Source: Deltaproteobacteria bacterium RBG_16_54_11 (GTDB lineage: Bacteria > Desulfobacterota > B13-G15 > RBG-16-54-18). From it: DNA of 5,361 nucleotides. The notes beneath the pieces were generated by a model, which was not told the origin of the DNA, did not search any database, and was given only the letters and a program-made list of their open reading frames with translations. The translations under genes and the position numbers were made by a program. Of the stretch, positions 5,125 to 5,361 are shown piece by piece. Every line of letters starts with the position of its first letter. Positions within the stretch are counted from its first letter, which is position 1. The stretch spans positions 6,818-12,178 of the forward strand of contig MGQS01000057.1 of NCBI GenBank assembly GCA_001797905.1, in the 5' to 3' direction.

Positions 5125-5361
5125 CAATCACTCGAAACAGGTGGAGAAGATTCAGGACCGGATCTTTGCATACCTTGAGTCTTTCCCGGGGTCTCAAGGG
5201 GGAATGCCTTGCCGAAGCCGGAAAGTGCCGCCACGATATCGGCGGGGAATCCCCGGCGATAGGCATTATATTCTTTGATTGCCTCGTTATACCGCACGCA
5301 CTCGTCGGCGATGCTGTTCTCGATGCCGGCCAGCTCGTCCCGGAGGCGGATGAAGTTCTCA
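5124..5361 (-). CDS. lemA: LemA family protein (C-terminal end)
   Basis: An open minus-strand frame with no start codon inside the window runs from the window edge to a TGA at 5124-5126. The 78 visible residues begin ENFIRLRDELAGIENSIADE and continue CVRYNEAIKEYNAYRRGFPA, then DIVAALSGFG and KAFPLE. This is the conserved C-terminal helix pattern of LemA: the L-x-x-E-L-x-G-x-E-N-x-I segment, then Y-N-x-A-V/I-x-x-Y-N, then FP. LemA proteins have an N-terminal membrane anchor and a helical-bundle domain. Their molecular role is poorly defined. The tail after residue 56 is rich in Ser, Pro and Gly and looks unstructured. The stop overlaps the start of the MurU-like gene in TGATG, so lemA is the upstream member of the recycling operon as far as can be seen. 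The missing N-terminus lies outside the window. Confidence 0.88.
   Translation of the reverse strand, partial: ENFIRLRDELAGIENSIADECVRYNEAIKEYNAYRRGFPADIVAALSGFGKAFPLETPGKTQGMQRSGPESSPPVSSD

Noticed and set aside
5009..5266. 85-residue minus-strand frame spanning the lemA/murU junction
   Set aside because: It overlaps both real genes in another frame. The LemA-like frame and the nucleotidyltransferase frame explain this DNA.

Overview
The window looks like bacterial chromosome of moderately high GC: about 60% in sampled stretches of the mpl gene and 53% in the first gene. It carries six protein-coding genes, two of them cut by the window edges. Gene style (a HSD17B4-like short-chain dehydrogenase, a Gram-negative-type Mpl ligase, LemA, and a COG3178-type sugar kinase next to a nucleotidyltransferase) suggests a Gram-negative environmental bacterium, perhaps deltaproteobacterial (Desulfobacterota-like). 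That placement is a low-confidence inference.

Layout. Bases 1-314 (+) are the 3' end of an SDR-family dehydrogenase. Bases 315-441 are a short convergent junction. Everything from 442 to the end is coded on the minus strand. Read in transcription order it is: lemA (3' end, 5361-5124), a MurU-like nucleotidyltransferase (5124-4192), an AmgK-like sugar kinase (4188-3142), LD-carboxypeptidase ldcA (3145-2219), a non-coding gap of about 370 bp dense in inverted repeats, and mpl (1848-442). The lemA/murU junction is a TGATG one-base overlap, murU/amgK are 3 nt apart, and amgK/ldcA share an ATGA overlap. These four genes are therefore almost certainly one tightly coupled operon. mpl may be read through from it or have its own control.

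How the genes fit together. Four adjacent genes cover the two converging arms of cytoplasmic peptidoglycan recycling. The kinase/nucleotidyltransferase pair would turn MurNAc into MurNAc-1-phosphate and then UDP-MurNAc (the AmgK-MurU route known from Pseudomonas). LdcA trims recycled tetrapeptide to tripeptide. Mpl joins the tripeptide to UDP-MurNAc, giving UDP-MurNAc-tripeptide for new wall synthesis. The enzyme families are clear for ldcA and mpl. The MurNAc specificity of the other two is inferred from family and context. The most notable points are this compact recycling cluster, the extra left-handed beta-helix tail on the MurU-like protein, a His-to-Tyr change in the kinase catalytic loop, coupling to lemA, and the repeat-rich gap in front of mpl.
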